From assembly GCA_022821085.1 (NCBI GenBank), contig JAJEEG010000006.1, forward strand, positions 62,001-126,000: 64,000 nucleotides of DNA, read 5' to 3'. This document shows positions 24,486 to 33,248 of this stretch, piece after piece. Every line of letters begins with the position of its first letter. The first letter of the stretch is position 1. Under the pieces are notes generated by a model. That model was not told where the DNA came from and searched no databases. It saw only the letters and a program-made list of their open reading frames with translations. A program made the translations under genes and the position numbers. Source of the stretch: Candidatus Latescibacterota bacterium (GTDB taxonomy: Bacteria > JAAXHH01).

Positions 24486-26347
24486 GAATGGCTTTCCCCG
24501 GGGCTTGAGTGATCGTTGCCGTTGACTCCGTTGCCGTTGAATACGCAAGCGCGGATCATGTCCGCGGCTTCTTCCAGGTCGAAACAGGCGGGATCGACAG
24601 GGATCCCGGCTTCACAGGCGGCGGCCAGCAGGTCGCACAACCCGGGCCGTCCGGGCTGCCCCGGCGCTCCGGGCCGTCCACACTGCCGCGCGTCAACGCC
24701 GGCCTCCCGGGCGAACAGGCGGACCGGCGTGGTGTCCGCCGCGATGCCGCCGTCTTCCATGACCAGGATCCGGTCCGCCAGGTGGGCGATCAGGTCCATG
24801 TCATGGGTGATCAGGAAAAGGGTCGTCCCCTTCGCCTTGCAGGCCATGAAAATCGCTTCGACCTGCCGTACGCTTTGCGGATCGAGCCCGGACGTGGGTT
24901 CATCCAGCGCGAGAACGGAAGGTTCCATGGCCAGGATTCCGGCGATCGCGGCCCGGCGTTTTTCCCCGCCGCTCAACGATAGGGGATGCCGATGTGAAAA
25001 CCGGCCGGGGTCCAGGCCTACCTGCTCGAGCGCCCGGTTAACCAGGTCCGGGATTTCCGACGCTGCGAAACCCGTCTGCCGGGGACCGAAGGCCACGTCG
25101 TCGAACACGGTTTCCTCGAACAACTGGGCCTCGGGAAACTGGAAGACCAGTCCCACCTTCTGACGCAGCTTTTGCAGGTCGGTCTTTGGGGACGTCACAT
25201 CCGCTCCCTCGACCCGAACCGTGCCCGAATCCGCCTTCAGCAGGCGGTTGAGGTGCTGAATCATCGTGGACTTACCCGAGCCGTTCGGCCCGGTCAGCGC
25301 GACGCACTCCCCGGGGAACACCCGGGTGGTTACGTCGCGCAGCGCGGGGATCTCCAGGGAAGTGCCGGGGGAATAGGTATGGCACACCCGTTCGAAGGCG
25401 ATGATGGGCGGCGTGGACGGCGGCTCGGGCGCCCCTGGCGACTCGAGTACACTGGGTGGCTCAGGTGCTATTGGCGACTCGGGCGCCCTTGGCGACTCGG
25501 ACGCCCTTGGCGACTCGGACGCCCTTACGGTCAGCCACTGGACCAGGGGCTTCGGAAGAACGATGCCGTCCGGTACCGCGACACCGCGCGTGCGCAGGGC
25601 GTCCGCCAGCCGTTTGGCCAGCGGCGCGTCGAGCCCGTGTGCCGCGAGACGATCCGTTTCCCGGTACACTTCCTCCGGCGTTCCCTCGGCGGCGACGTCC
25701 CCGTCCACCACCAGCGCGATGCGGTCCATCCGGACGGCTTCCTCCGGCGACTGCGTAATGAAGACCACGCTCAACCGGTATTCCTCCACGATCGCCAGGA
25801 GCAGGTCGAGTATGTCCCGCCGGTCGCCCGGGTCCAGCGACGAGGTGGGCTCGTCGCATACGAGGTAACGGGGGCGCATGGACGCCACGGCGGCGATGGC
25901 CAGGCGCTGCTTCTCGCCGCCGGACAACCTGTGGGGAGGATACTGGCGGTACTTTTCCAGGTTGAACCGGCTTAAGGCCCACGCGACACGGTCGTGGATC
26001 TCCGGGGAAGGCAGGCCGAGGTTTTCCAGGCCGAAGGCCACTTCCCGTTCCACCGTGGTGGAGACCAACTGGTTGTCCGGGTTCTGAAAGATCATGCCGG
26101 CCCGTTGATGGACCGGCCACTTGTTCTCCAGGTCCGCCGTGTCCAGGCCGTCCACCAGGACCCGGCCGGACCGGGGAACGATCAATCCGTTGAGGCAACG
26201 GGCGAGCGTGCTCTTGCCCGAGCCGTTGGGTCCGATCACGGCCAGGCTTCCGGAATCGCCGATCTCAAGGGACAGGCCCTTCAGCGTGGGGACCTCGTCC
26301 CCCGTCGGAAGATGGTAGCTGAAAGATACGTCTTCGACGACGATCAC
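24479..26347 (-). CDS. Fused ECF-transporter ATPases (EcfA1-EcfA2 in one chain)
   Basis: The 622-residue protein carries two complete ABC ATPase domains. Domain 1 has GPNGSGKST (39-47), a PDNQLV Q-loop, LSGGEKQR and LVCDEPTSSLD. Domain 2 has GPNGSGKST, FPEAQLF, LSGGEKRR and LALDEPTSGLD. The two Q-loop types are those of EcfA1/EcfA2 (CbiO), which drive vitamin, nickel or cobalt uptake with EcfT and an S-component. The domains are joined by a Ser/Glu/Pro linker from an 18-bp repeat. The GTG at 26347 overlaps the larC stop (GTGA). Nickel uptake is suggested by the larB-larC neighbours but not proven; an S-component gene lies at 44662 and no ecfT is in the window. Confidence 0.9.
   Translation of the reverse strand: MIVVEDVSFSYHLPTGDEVPTLKGLSLEIGDSGSLAVIGPNGSGKSTLARCLNGLIVPRSGRVLVDGLDTADLENKWPVHQRAGMIFQNPDNQLVSTTVEREVAFGLENLGLPSPEIHDRVAWALSRFNLEKYRQYPPHRLSGGEKQRLAIAAVASMRPRYLVCDEPTSSLDPGDRRDILDLLLAIVEEYRLSVVFITQSPEEAVRMDRIALVVDGDVAAEGTPEEVYRETDRLAAHGLDAPLAKRLADALRTRGVAVPDGIVLPKPLVQWLTVRASESPRASESPRAPESPIAPEPPSVLESPGAPEPPSTPPIIAFERVCHTYSPGTSLEIPALRDVTTRVFPGECVALTGPNGSGKSTMIQHLNRLLKADSGTVRVEGADVTSPKTDLQKLRQKVGLVFQFPEAQLFEETVFDDVAFGPRQTGFAASEIPDLVNRALEQVGLDPGRFSHRHPLSLSGGEKRRAAIAGILAMEPSVLALDEPTSGLDPQSVRQVEAIFMACKAKGTTLFLITHDMDLIAHLADRILVMEDGGIAADTTPVRLFAREAGVDARQCGRPGAPGQPGRPGLCDLLAAACEAGIPVDPACFDLEEAADMIRACVFNGNGVNGNDHSSPGESHSC
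25418..25528 (-). repeat. 18-bp tandem repeat in the ECF ATPase linker
   Basis: Repeating GGCGACTCGGACGCCCTT-type units, tight at about 25470-25528 and increasingly degenerate towards 25418, encode ASESPR, APESPI and APEPPS-type hexapeptides between the two ATPase domains. Confidence 0.75.
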
Positions 26348-27585
26348 GGCAGGTCGTCCAGGTCCATGCGGCCGACAGCCTCGTGGACGGCAGCGTACAC
26401 CTCGGCGAGCGGGATCCCCGCCTTCAACGCGGCCTGACGGCAATCCTCGTATTCAGGGGTATAGCGCGTGGCGTTCCCCTGCCGAACGACTTTTATCCCG
26501 ATCGAGCCGAAGGGGGTCTCCGCCCTGGCCTCGCTACGGGGGAGCACACTCCGGGTGACGGGGTAGCTTCTGAGGCCGATGGTTGTCGTTTCCCTGAAAA
26601 TGAGCTCGGTCAGCCGGCCGGCCTGGGCGGTTGGCGCCAGCACGGTGAGCAGCACGCCCGGCCTGCTTTTTTTCATGATCACCGGCGTGAGAAAGGCGTC
26701 CAGCGCCCCGGCGTCGAGCAGCAGGTCCAGGACATGACCGTAGAACTGTGGATTCATATCGTCGATCTGCGTTTCAAGGACCTGCACGGACTCACGGTCG
26801 CCCGATGCGCCGGCCTCCTCGTCGCCGGCCTGGGCACCTTCACCCATGGGGGCGACTACCCCAATACCCAGCCGTACCATGTTTCCATCACCACGGTCGG
26901 CGTCGTTTCCCCCGCAGCCCACCGACCGCAGCGTAAAACCGGAACTGTGCATCGATCCCGCGGAGAGTGCGGTCAGCACGGCGCATCCTGCCAGGTCGAC
27001 GGGGGCGCGGTCGACGGGCCGCACGGTTGCGCCCCGCATCAGGGCGGCGAGCAGGGGAGGCGTAGCATCGATGCCCGTGGCGAAGGGCAGCGCTACGTGG
27101 TGAAGGGATTCGATCCCGAGCAGGTGAAGGGCGTTGCAGAGGACGAGGATACACAACGCCGCGTGGCGGCCGCCCAGTGCTTCCACCGATGGCGCGTTGC
27201 CCGACGCGTTGCCCGACGCGTGACCCGGCGTGTGGTCCCGTGCGTGGTCCGGAGACGGGTCCTGTGCCCCCCAGAGCTCGTTCACGTTCTGCTCGAGGTG
27301 GCCCGTTACCCGGCCGATGAGCGTGCCGGCCGGTGCGTCCGCTCCTCCACCCGGTATGGTCCGGTACGTCTCGGGAACGGACGCCTCGACGCAGGACAGG
27401 GAGGCGTACGTCACCCGCATTCCGTCGACCCGTTCTTTGGTGACGTTGATCACGCAGTCCACGCCATGGTGGCGTTTCAGAGCCGCTTCAATCTCCTCGC
27501 GGTCCACCCCCGCGTCGATCAGCGCGCCGAGCAGCATGTCGGCGCTAAAGCCGGATAACTGGTCGAAATAACCCGCCACTGCCAT
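26344..27585 (-). CDS. LarC-like nickel-insertion protein, divergent N-terminal half
   Basis: LarC inserts nickel into the pincer cofactor precursor made by LarB and LarE. The C-terminal half is clear (ETQIDDMNPQFYGHVL, ALDAFLTPVIMKKSRPG, ELIFRETTTIGLR) and GYFDQLSGFSADMLLGALI is a variant of the LarC start. But the H-F-H-E-V-G-A segment and the HG-x-x-P-x-PAPAT segment expected in the first half are missing. The region between about residues 110 and 150 is a low-complexity stretch from a 12-bp repeat (27191-27262). In Lactobacillus larC is split by a programmed frameshift; here it is one 413-residue frame. It lies 13 nt after larB and overlaps the ECF gene. Function may be altered or lost. 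Confidence 0.8.
   Translation of the reverse strand: MAVAGYFDQLSGFSADMLLGALIDAGVDREEIEAALKRHHGVDCVINVTKERVDGMRVTYASLSCVEASVPETYRTIPGGGADAPAGTLIGRVTGHLEQNVNELWGAQDPSPDHARDHTPGHASGNASGNAPSVEALGGRHAALCILVLCNALHLLGIESLHHVALPFATGIDATPPLLAALMRGATVRPVDRAPVDLAGCAVLTALSAGSMHSSGFTLRSVGCGGNDADRGDGNMVRLGIGVVAPMGEGAQAGDEEAGASGDRESVQVLETQIDDMNPQFYGHVLDLLLDAGALDAFLTPVIMKKSRPGVLLTVLAPTAQAGRLTELIFRETTTIGLRSYPVTRSVLPRSEARAETPFGSIGIKVVRQGNATRYTPEYEDCRQAALKAGIPLAEVYAAVHEAVGRMDLDDLP
27191..27262 (-). repeat. 12-bp tandem repeat, about 6 copies, in the larC-like gene
   Basis: Units GGCGCGTTGCCC, GACGCGTTGCCC, GACGCGTGACCC and then more diverged ones at 12-bp steps encode PDHARDHTPGHASGNASGNA on the minus strand. 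The period is four codons. Confidence 0.75.
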
Positions 27586-27598
27586 AGGACCCGCCGTC

Positions 27599-28351
27599 CT
27601 ATTCGTGCTTCCGGTTGATGAGGCCCGCCGCGTACCCGGCGTTGAACCCCCCGTCGATGTTCACCACCGTGACGCCCGAGGCACAGCTGTTCAGCATGGC
27701 CAGGAGCGCCGCCAGCCCGTTGAAACTCGCGCCGTACCCCACGCTGGTCGGTACGGCGATCACCGGCCTGGAGACTATCCCTCCGACCACGCTGGGCAGG
27801 GCGCCTTCCATGCCCGCCACGACGATGAGCACCGACGCGTTCATGATGGCCTCGCGATGGGAGAACAGGCGGTGGATGCCGGCCACGCCGACGTCGAAGA
27901 CGCGTTCCACCCGGTTGCCCAGGACCCGGGCGGTCACCGCGGCCTCTTCGGCCACGGGAATATCGCTCGTGCCCGCCGAGACGACCAGGACCTCGCCGAT
28001 GCCCTGGTCCTGCCAGTTTTGCTGGACCACGATCGTTCGGGCCGCCTCGTGGTACTCCGCAGACGGGCACCGCGTCCTCACGGCTTCATGCATGGCCGGG
28101 GTCGCCCGCGTGGCGAGCAGGTCGCTGCCCGAGGCAACGATACGCTCCGCGATCGCGGCCACCTGGTCGTCGGTCTTCCCCGTGCAGAAAATCACCTCGG
28201 GGAACCCGCACCGCAGCGCCCGGTGGTGGTCCACCTGTGCGAATCCGAGGTCCTCGAAGGGCAAGGAGCGCAGCCGCGTGGAAGCCTCGTCTACCGGCAG
28301 CTCCCCCGAACGGACCTGTTCGAGCAACGCTCTGATCTGCGATTCATTCAC
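27599..28351 (-). CDS. larB: LarB, pyridinium-3,5-biscarboxylic acid mononucleotide synthase
   Basis: LarB carboxylates nicotinic acid adenine dinucleotide and releases AMP, the first step of the nickel-pincer cofactor of lactate racemase and related enzymes. The 250-residue protein keeps the PurE-like signature [52 protein letters not shown], and NSCASGV, whose cysteine is the substrate-attacking residue in LarB. Conservation is strong, in contrast to the drifted LarC. The start codon is 3 nt past the dipeptidase stop. Confidence 0.93.
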   Translation of the reverse strand: MNESQIRALLEQVRSGELPVDEASTRLRSLPFEDLGFAQVDHHRALRCGFPEVIFCTGKTDDQVAAIAERIVASGSDLLATRATPAMHEAVRTRCPSAEYHEAARTIVVQQNWQDQGIGEVLVVSAGTSDIPVAEEAAVTARVLGNRVERVFDVGVAGIHRLFSHREAIMNASVLIVVAGMEGALPSVVGGIVSRPVIAVPTSVGYGASFNGLAALLAMLNSCASGVTVVNIDGGFNAGYAAGLINRKHE

Positions 28352-28354
28352 GGG

Positions 28355-29638
28355 TTATTCCCCATCCGGCGTCCCGCCGTCCAGGACTTCGATGCGTGCG
28401 CCCGAGGCGTGGCGCTCCTGCTGCAGCCGGGCCGCCACCGCCTCCGCTCCGCGCATCACGCGCAGCACGTTGCGTCCGAGGATCTTCATGATGTCCTCGT
28501 CCGAATACCCCCGCCGGACCAGTTCGGCCGTCAACATCGGATAGGTGGAGACGTCCTCCAGTCCCACCGGTAACGAGGAAATACCGTCGTAATCCCCGCC
28601 GATGCCGATATGATCAATGCCGGCTACGTCCCGGATGTGGTCGATATGGTCGGCCACCTGGGCGAGGGTGGCGGGCGGCGTGGGATTGGCCTCGTTCCAG
28701 GCGGCAATGCCTTCCGCGACGGATTCATCCGTACTGCCGGGCATCGCCGCGAGGCGCTCGCGTTCCTCGTTGCGCTTCACGCCGTGCAGGCGGGTCTCTT
28801 CCGAGATGTAGCCCGGAACGAAGGTGACCATGATCACCCCACCGTTATCGACCAGCCGTTCAAGGACGTCATCCGGTGCGTTGCGCACGTGGTTGCATAC
28901 GGCAAGCGCCGAGGAATGGCTGAAGATGACCGGGGCCTCGGTCACGTCCAGGGCGTCCCGCATGGTCGCCGGGGAAACGTGGGACAGGTCCACCAGCATG
29001 CCCAGGCGGTTCATCTCCCGGACCACTTCGTTCCCGAATTCCGTCAGTCCGTCGACTGCCATGGTATCCGTCGCCGAATCGGCCCACGGTATGTTGCGGC
29101 TGTGGGTCAGCGTCATGTACCGGACGCCCAGCAGGTGAAACATGCGGAGCGCGCCGAGAGAGGAATCGATGGAATGGCCTCCTTCGATGCCCATCATGGA
29201 CGCGATCTTGCCGGCCGCGAAGGCAGCTTCCACTTCGTCGGCCGTGGTGGCCAGCTGGAACGTGTCCGGGTACCGCTCGATCATCTGGTACACGATGTCG
29301 ATTTCTTCCATGGTAGCCCGCGTCGCCTCCTTGCCCTGCATGGACGCGGGTACGTAGACCGACCAGAACTGAGCGCCCAGCATGCCCTCGCGCAGACGGG
29401 GAATGTCGGTATGGAAATCGGGCTGAGGTTCGTTGATGTCGATCGACCACACGTCCCGGTTCGCCTTCCTGCGAATCTGCCAGGGCAGGTCGTTGTGGCC
29501 GTCGATCAGCGGGACTTTCGCGTGCAGTGCCTTCGCGCGTTCGACGGGGTCCTCAGGCATGGGTTCTTCCGCCGGCGTGCACGCGGCGGTAACCGCGATG
29601 AGACAGAGGCCGGTCAGCAACAGGGCGATTGAGTGCAT
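28355..29638 (-). CDS. Membrane dipeptidase (peptidase M19 family) lipoprotein
   Basis: The 427-residue exported zinc hydrolase should cleave dipeptides, possibly D-amino-acid containing, outside the inner membrane. A lipoprotein signal ends [21 protein letters not shown] supplies the H-x-D zinc pair, MGIEGGHSI the bridging Glu, and LVDLSHVSP and IFSHSSA the two His ligands. GIGGDYDG closes the barrel. GGAGGAACC precedes the ATG at 29638. It leads the operon dipeptidase-larB-larC-ecfA-amidohydrolase. Release of D-amino acids next to a pincer-cofactor pathway would fit a racemase or epimerase function, but this is inference. Confidence 0.9.
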   Translation of the reverse strand: MHSIALLLTGLCLIAVTAACTPAEEPMPEDPVERAKALHAKVPLIDGHNDLPWQIRRKANRDVWSIDINEPQPDFHTDIPRLREGMLGAQFWSVYVPASMQGKEATRATMEEIDIVYQMIERYPDTFQLATTADEVEAAFAAGKIASMMGIEGGHSIDSSLGALRMFHLLGVRYMTLTHSRNIPWADSATDTMAVDGLTEFGNEVVREMNRLGMLVDLSHVSPATMRDALDVTEAPVIFSHSSALAVCNHVRNAPDDVLERLVDNGGVIMVTFVPGYISEETRLHGVKRNEERERLAAMPGSTDESVAEGIAAWNEANPTPPATLAQVADHIDHIRDVAGIDHIGIGGDYDGISSLPVGLEDVSTYPMLTAELVRRGYSDEDIMKILGRNVLRVMRGAEAVAARLQQERHASGARIEVLDGGTPDGE

Positions 29639-29973
29639 GGTTCCTCCGGTGTGAAGCCATTCATTTCTGATTTCTGGCGGTCACGGGCAGCGAATCGGAT
29701 TACCGAGATGGAAGGCAATTGCAACTTGGAAATAGGATCCTGTCCTCATTTGGCCAATCTCATCTAAAATCAACGATATTCGAGTCAGGGCAAGGGATAT
29801 TTAGGCGCTCCGATCGGGCGAATCCGGTTGGCTCCAGGGCCTGCGATGTCCTCCCCGGACAGAAACGGATCCGCATCTGACCACCATCGAATTCTCATAT
29901 TGCCAATCCCGCCGCCCCGGTATACTTTTCACTGGTCGCAATCATCCGAAATCCCCCATCCGAAGGAGTCCGC
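29639..29973. other. Divergent intergenic region, 335 nt
   Basis: I see no gene. The right side holds a putative promoter (29900-29926) for the dehydrogenase. On the minus strand TTGGCC with TATTTC 17 bp later (within about 29731-29762) is only a weak candidate for the dipeptidase-larBC operon. The region is more AT-rich than the flanking genes. Confidence 0.3.
29900..29926 (+). promoter_or_regulatory. Putative promoter of the hydroxyacid dehydrogenase gene
   Basis: TTGCCA (29900-29905) and TATACT (29921-29926) are 15 bp apart, slightly short. GAAGGAG at 29960-29966 precedes the ATG at 29974. Confidence 0.35.
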
Positions 29974-30984
29974 ATGGCCGGTTTCACCATTCTCGCGCCC
30001 GGTAATCCAGATAACCCCGGTCCCAATCAATATATACGTGACGAACTGAAGACTATTGGCGCCGAGCTCAAGATCCGGCCCTTCAGCACGCTCGAGGAGA
30101 TGCTCGAGGAAGCCCGGGACGTAGACGGGTTCACCCAGGGCGGTCTCACGTACAACAGGGAAGTCGTCGAAGCGCTGCCCGAGCGCATCCGCGTGGTCGG
30201 CGCGGGCGGGATCGGCGTGGATTTCATCGACGTGGAGGCGGCCACGGAACGGGGCATCATCGTCTACAACATCCAGCGGGTGTTCGAACGGGAAGTCGCC
30301 CAGCACGCCATGATGCTGCTGCTCGCCTGCGCCCGGCGGCTGATGATCATCAACCGGTCCATGCTGGAGGGTACGCCCATCAGCCGCGGAACCATTCAGC
30401 CGATTTACGAGCAGACGCTGGGACTGGTTTCCTTCGGGAACATCGGCCGGGCCATGGCGAAGATCGCCGCCGGATTCGATCTCCGGGTCATCGCCTGCGA
30501 CCCCTTCGTCACCCAGGCCGACGCCGACCCCTGGGGCGTGACCATGGTGGACCAGGAAACGCTGTTCAGGGAGTCGGACTTCGTCTCCTGCCACGTACCC
30601 CTGGGCCCGAAGACCTTTCACCTGATCGGGGAGCCGGATTTCCGGAACATGAAACCTTCCGCCTACTTCATCAATACGGGACGCGGCAAGGTCGTGGACG
30701 AGAAGGCGCTGATCCGGGCCCTGCAGGAAGGCTGGCTCGCCGGCGCGGGGCTGGACGTGCAGGAACAGGAACCGCCCGCCCCGGACAACCCACTGCGGTC
30801 GATGGAACAGGTGGTCCTCACGCCGCACTACGCTTCGGCGTCGGTGCGGGGCGGCATCGAGCGTTTCAAAAAGGCCGGCCGGCAACTGGTCACCATCCTC
30901 AGTGGCCAATGGCCCGAAGACGGTCTCGTAAACCCCACCGTGAAACCGATCGCCGCCGAAAAATGGGGCATGCCCGCGGAGTAA
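29974..30984 (+). CDS. D-isomer-specific 2-hydroxyacid dehydrogenase, CtBP-like
   Basis: The 336-residue NAD-dependent enzyme would interconvert a 2-keto acid and a D-2-hydroxyacid. LGLVSFGNIGRAMA is the Rossmann loop, with the first glycine of G-x-G-x-x-G replaced by Ser in this reading. VSCHVPLGPKT, FINTGRGKVVDEKAL (catalytic Arg), DVQEQEPP (catalytic Glu) and VLTPHYASAS (catalytic His) complete the active-site triad. GAAGGAG lies 5 nt before the ATG. It is followed by a HAD hydrolase and a Gfo/Idh/MocA gene in the same orientation, a small catabolic cluster of unknown substrate. Confidence 0.88.
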   Translation: MAGFTILAPGNPDNPGPNQYIRDELKTIGAELKIRPFSTLEEMLEEARDVDGFTQGGLTYNREVVEALPERIRVVGAGGIGVDFIDVEAATERGIIVYNIQRVFEREVAQHAMMLLLACARRLMIINRSMLEGTPISRGTIQPIYEQTLGLVSFGNIGRAMAKIAAGFDLRVIACDPFVTQADADPWGVTMVDQETLFRESDFVSCHVPLGPKTFHLIGEPDFRNMKPSAYFINTGRGKVVDEKALIRALQEGWLAGAGLDVQEQEPPAPDNPLRSMEQVVLTPHYASASVRGGIERFKKAGRQLVTILSGQWPEDGLVNPTVKPIAAEKWGMPAE

Positions 30985-31033
30985 TCGGGTGCTTGGCGGC
31001 GGATGCGTAATGGGGCGGCAGTTCGGATCATCC

Positions 31034-31738
31034 ATGTTCTACGACACCGTGATCTTCGATGCGGCCGGTACGCTCGTCGGCCGGGATTCTCCCGATTTCT
31101 TCGAGGAGTTCTTCGTCGTCGCGGCCGGTGAACTCAGCGCCGCGATCACGCTGGACCAGGTGAAGGCGGCGCTTTCAAAGGCCATGGAGGAACCCCGGTT
31201 CGGCAAGCGCGACGGCCGCATGAGCACGCCGGAGCAGACACGGCGATACTTTGTCGATCTCTATGCGCACGTGTTTCGTACGGCGGGTATCGAGGGCGAC
31301 CTGGTGCCCGGGTTACAGCAGTACTACGACCGGTTTCAGGACGGCAGGTACCTGGACGTGTACGGCGACGTCCGGCCCACGCTGGAAAAACTCAAAGGCC
31401 GCGGCGTGCGCCTCGGCGTGCTGTCGAACTGGTCGGAACACCTCGCTCAAGTGCTCAAGCGGCACGGCCTGGACCGGTATTTCTCCTTCCTTGTTGTTTC
31501 CGCCGAGGCGGGTTGCGAAAAGCCCGACGAAAGGATCTTTCGCATGGCCATAGATCGCGCGGAAGCTCCGGCCGACCGAATTCTTTACATCGGGGACTAT
31601 CCGGAGGAGGACATCCTACCGGCTGAGCGCGTCGGCCTGGACGCCCTGCTCATCGATCGGTACGGCAAGTACGGCCGCTATCGCCTGCCTTCCATCCGGC
31701 AGCTGACGGACGTCCCGGGGCTTATCGGCATATCATGA
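31034..31738 (+). CDS. HAD-IA family hydrolase
   Basis: The protein of about 234 residues has HAD motif I as FDAAGTLVG. It has the nucleophile Asp but Ala in place of the second Asp, as in dehalogenase/HDHD3-like members rather than typical phosphatases (D-x-D). LGVLSNWS is motif II, CEKPDERIF carries the motif III lysine, and YIGDYPEEDILPAERVG is motif IV. The start is uncertain: the ATG at 31034 begins at the fold, but ATG 31010 and GTG 30989 are in frame upstream. Phosphatase versus dehalogenase cannot be decided from sequence. Confidence 0.82.
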   Translation: MFYDTVIFDAAGTLVGRDSPDFFEEFFVVAAGELSAAITLDQVKAALSKAMEEPRFGKRDGRMSTPEQTRRYFVDLYAHVFRTAGIEGDLVPGLQQYYDRFQDGRYLDVYGDVRPTLEKLKGRGVRLGVLSNWSEHLAQVLKRHGLDRYFSFLVVSAEAGCEKPDERIFRMAIDRAEAPADRILYIGDYPEEDILPAERVGLDALLIDRYGKYGRYRLPSIRQLTDVPGLIGIS

Positions 31739-31795
31739 TTCGGGACGCTTCGTGAGGGGCGGCCGTGCGTGTCACATCGTGAACGAGGACGAACC

Positions 31796-33037
31796 ATGAG
31801 CAACCGACCGATCCGCGTCGGCGTGGTGGGCGTGGGACGCGGGAAGAGCTTCGCACAAAGCGCGTCCGGCGCCGTGGGCATGGAGCTCGTCGCGTTGTGC
31901 GATATCTGGGAGGAGCGGTTGCGCGAGTTGGCCGGCGAACTCTCCGTCGACGGGTACACCGACTACGACGCGTTCCTCGCCCACGACATGGACGCCGTGG
32001 TCCTGGCCAACTACTTCCACGAACACGCGCCGTTTGCCATAAAGGCCCTGCGGACGGGCAAGCACGTCATGAGCGAGACCGCATGCAACGGCACGCTCGC
32101 GGAGGGGGTCGCCCTCTGCCGCGCCGTGGAGGAATCCGGCCGGATCTACATGTTGGCCGAGAACTATCCCTACACCGTGTTCAACCAGGAAATGCACCGG
32201 CTTTACCGCGAGGGAGAGATCGGCGAAGTCACCTACGCCGAGGGCGAGTACAACCATCCCATGTCCCGGGACGCGAGCCTGCGCATTTCACCGGGATTCG
32301 ACCACTGGCGGGCGTGGATACCCTCGACCTATTACTGCACCCACGCCCTCGCGCCCCTGGTGTATATCACCGACACGCGGCCGGTCGGCGTGAACGCCCT
32401 GGCCATCGCCCGGCCCGAGCGCACCCTCACGCTCCGGAGGGGAGATCCCGGATCCGTCATCCTCTGCCGCATGGACAACGGCGCGGTCTTCCGGCTCTTC
32501 GGACTCGGCCTGCCCGGGCACAGCAACTGGTACCGCCTGCACGGCGAACGCGGCGCCATGGAAATCACCCGGGGACCGGGGTACTTCGGACCCGGGGACG
32601 TGCGGGTGTGGCATGAGCCGTGGCACCTGGAGCCCGGGGAGGATGCGGAGCGGGTCTACAAGCCGGACTGGCCGGAGCACGGCGATCTCGCCCGCAAGGC
32701 CGGCCACGGTGGCGGCGACTTCTGGACCAGTTTCCATTTCGCACGGGCCATCCGTTCAGGCGAACAGCCCTTCCTGGACGTGTACCGCGGCGTGGCCATG
32801 TCGTCGGTGGGCATCCTGGCCTGGAAGAGCGCGCTGGAAGACGGCCTGCCCTTCGAAGTGCCCGACTTCAGGGACGAGGACGCCCGGAAATCCTGGGAGA
32901 ACGATCACTGGTCGCCCTGGCCCAAAGATGCCGGACCGGGACAGCCACCGCCCAGCATACTGGGCCGCCGCGAACCGGATCCGGAGCACGTCCCGTACGC
33001 CCTGCGGCTATGGAAGGATATGGGTTACGAAGGGTAA
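31796..33037 (+). CDS. Gfo/Idh/MocA-family oxidoreductase
   Basis: This NAD(P)-dependent oxidoreductase of 413 residues, usually acting on sugars or inositols, begins with RVGVVGVGRGKSFAQSA (Rossmann loop) and DAVVLANYFHEHAPFA. KHVMSETACNGTLAEGV stands in the E-K-P position, with T-A-C in place of K-P. The C-terminal half has the alpha/beta domain typical of the family. Loss of the usual Lys of the EKP motif may alter catalysis. GAGGA precedes the ATG at 31796. It is the third gene of the 29974-33037 cluster. Confidence 0.85.
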   Translation: MSNRPIRVGVVGVGRGKSFAQSASGAVGMELVALCDIWEERLRELAGELSVDGYTDYDAFLAHDMDAVVLANYFHEHAPFAIKALRTGKHVMSETACNGTLAEGVALCRAVEESGRIYMLAENYPYTVFNQEMHRLYREGEIGEVTYAEGEYNHPMSRDASLRISPGFDHWRAWIPSTYYCTHALAPLVYITDTRPVGVNALAIARPERTLTLRRGDPGSVILCRMDNGAVFRLFGLGLPGHSNWYRLHGERGAMEITRGPGYFGPGDVRVWHEPWHLEPGEDAERVYKPDWPEHGDLARKAGHGGGDFWTSFHFARAIRSGEQPFLDVYRGVAMSSVGILAWKSALEDGLPFEVPDFRDEDARKSWENDHWSPWPKDAGPGQPPPSILGRREPDPEHVPYALRLWKDMGYEG

Positions 33038-33044
33038 AAAAGGC

Positions 33045-33073
33045 TTGCGTTTCGAGGGTCCGTCCGGTATTTT
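33045..33073 (+). promoter_or_regulatory. Putative promoter of the tRNA-Glu gene
   Basis: TTGCGT (33045-33050) and TATTTT (33068-33073) are 17 bp apart and end about 20 nt before the mature tRNA 5-prime end. Confidence 0.5.
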
Positions 33074-33094
33074 AGGACGGCTTTGGAGGATCGA

Positions 33095-33169
33095 GACCCC
33101 ATCGTCTAGCCTGGCCAAGGACACCGCCCTTTCACGGCGGCAACACGGGTTCAAATCCCGTTGGGGTCA
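33095..33169 (+). tRNA. tRNA-Glu (anticodon UUC)
   Basis: A 75-nt cloverleaf is complete: acceptor GACCCCA (33095-33101) pairs with TGGGGTC (33162-33168) followed by discriminator A. The anticodon stem CCGCC/GGCGG encloses CTTTCAC, giving UUC. The T arm reads ACGGG-TTCAAAT-CCCGT. The 3-prime CCA is not encoded. It stands alone, flanked by its own promoter and terminator. Confidence 0.95.
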
Positions 33170-33193
33170 TGTTTCTTAACCGGAAATGGCAGA

Positions 33194-33223
33194 GGGGGTT
33201 GCGTGCATGCGCAATCCCCTTTT
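33194..33223 (+). terminator. Rho-independent terminator after tRNA-Glu
   Basis: GGGGGTTGC (33194-33202) pairs with GCAATCCCC (33211-33219), one G-U pair, and TTTT follows. The stem can extend by further pairs inside the loop. It also separates the tRNA from the convergent gene that ends at 33249. Confidence 0.75.
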
Positions 33224-33248
33224 CGCTTGATGTGCGAACCGGCTTAAT

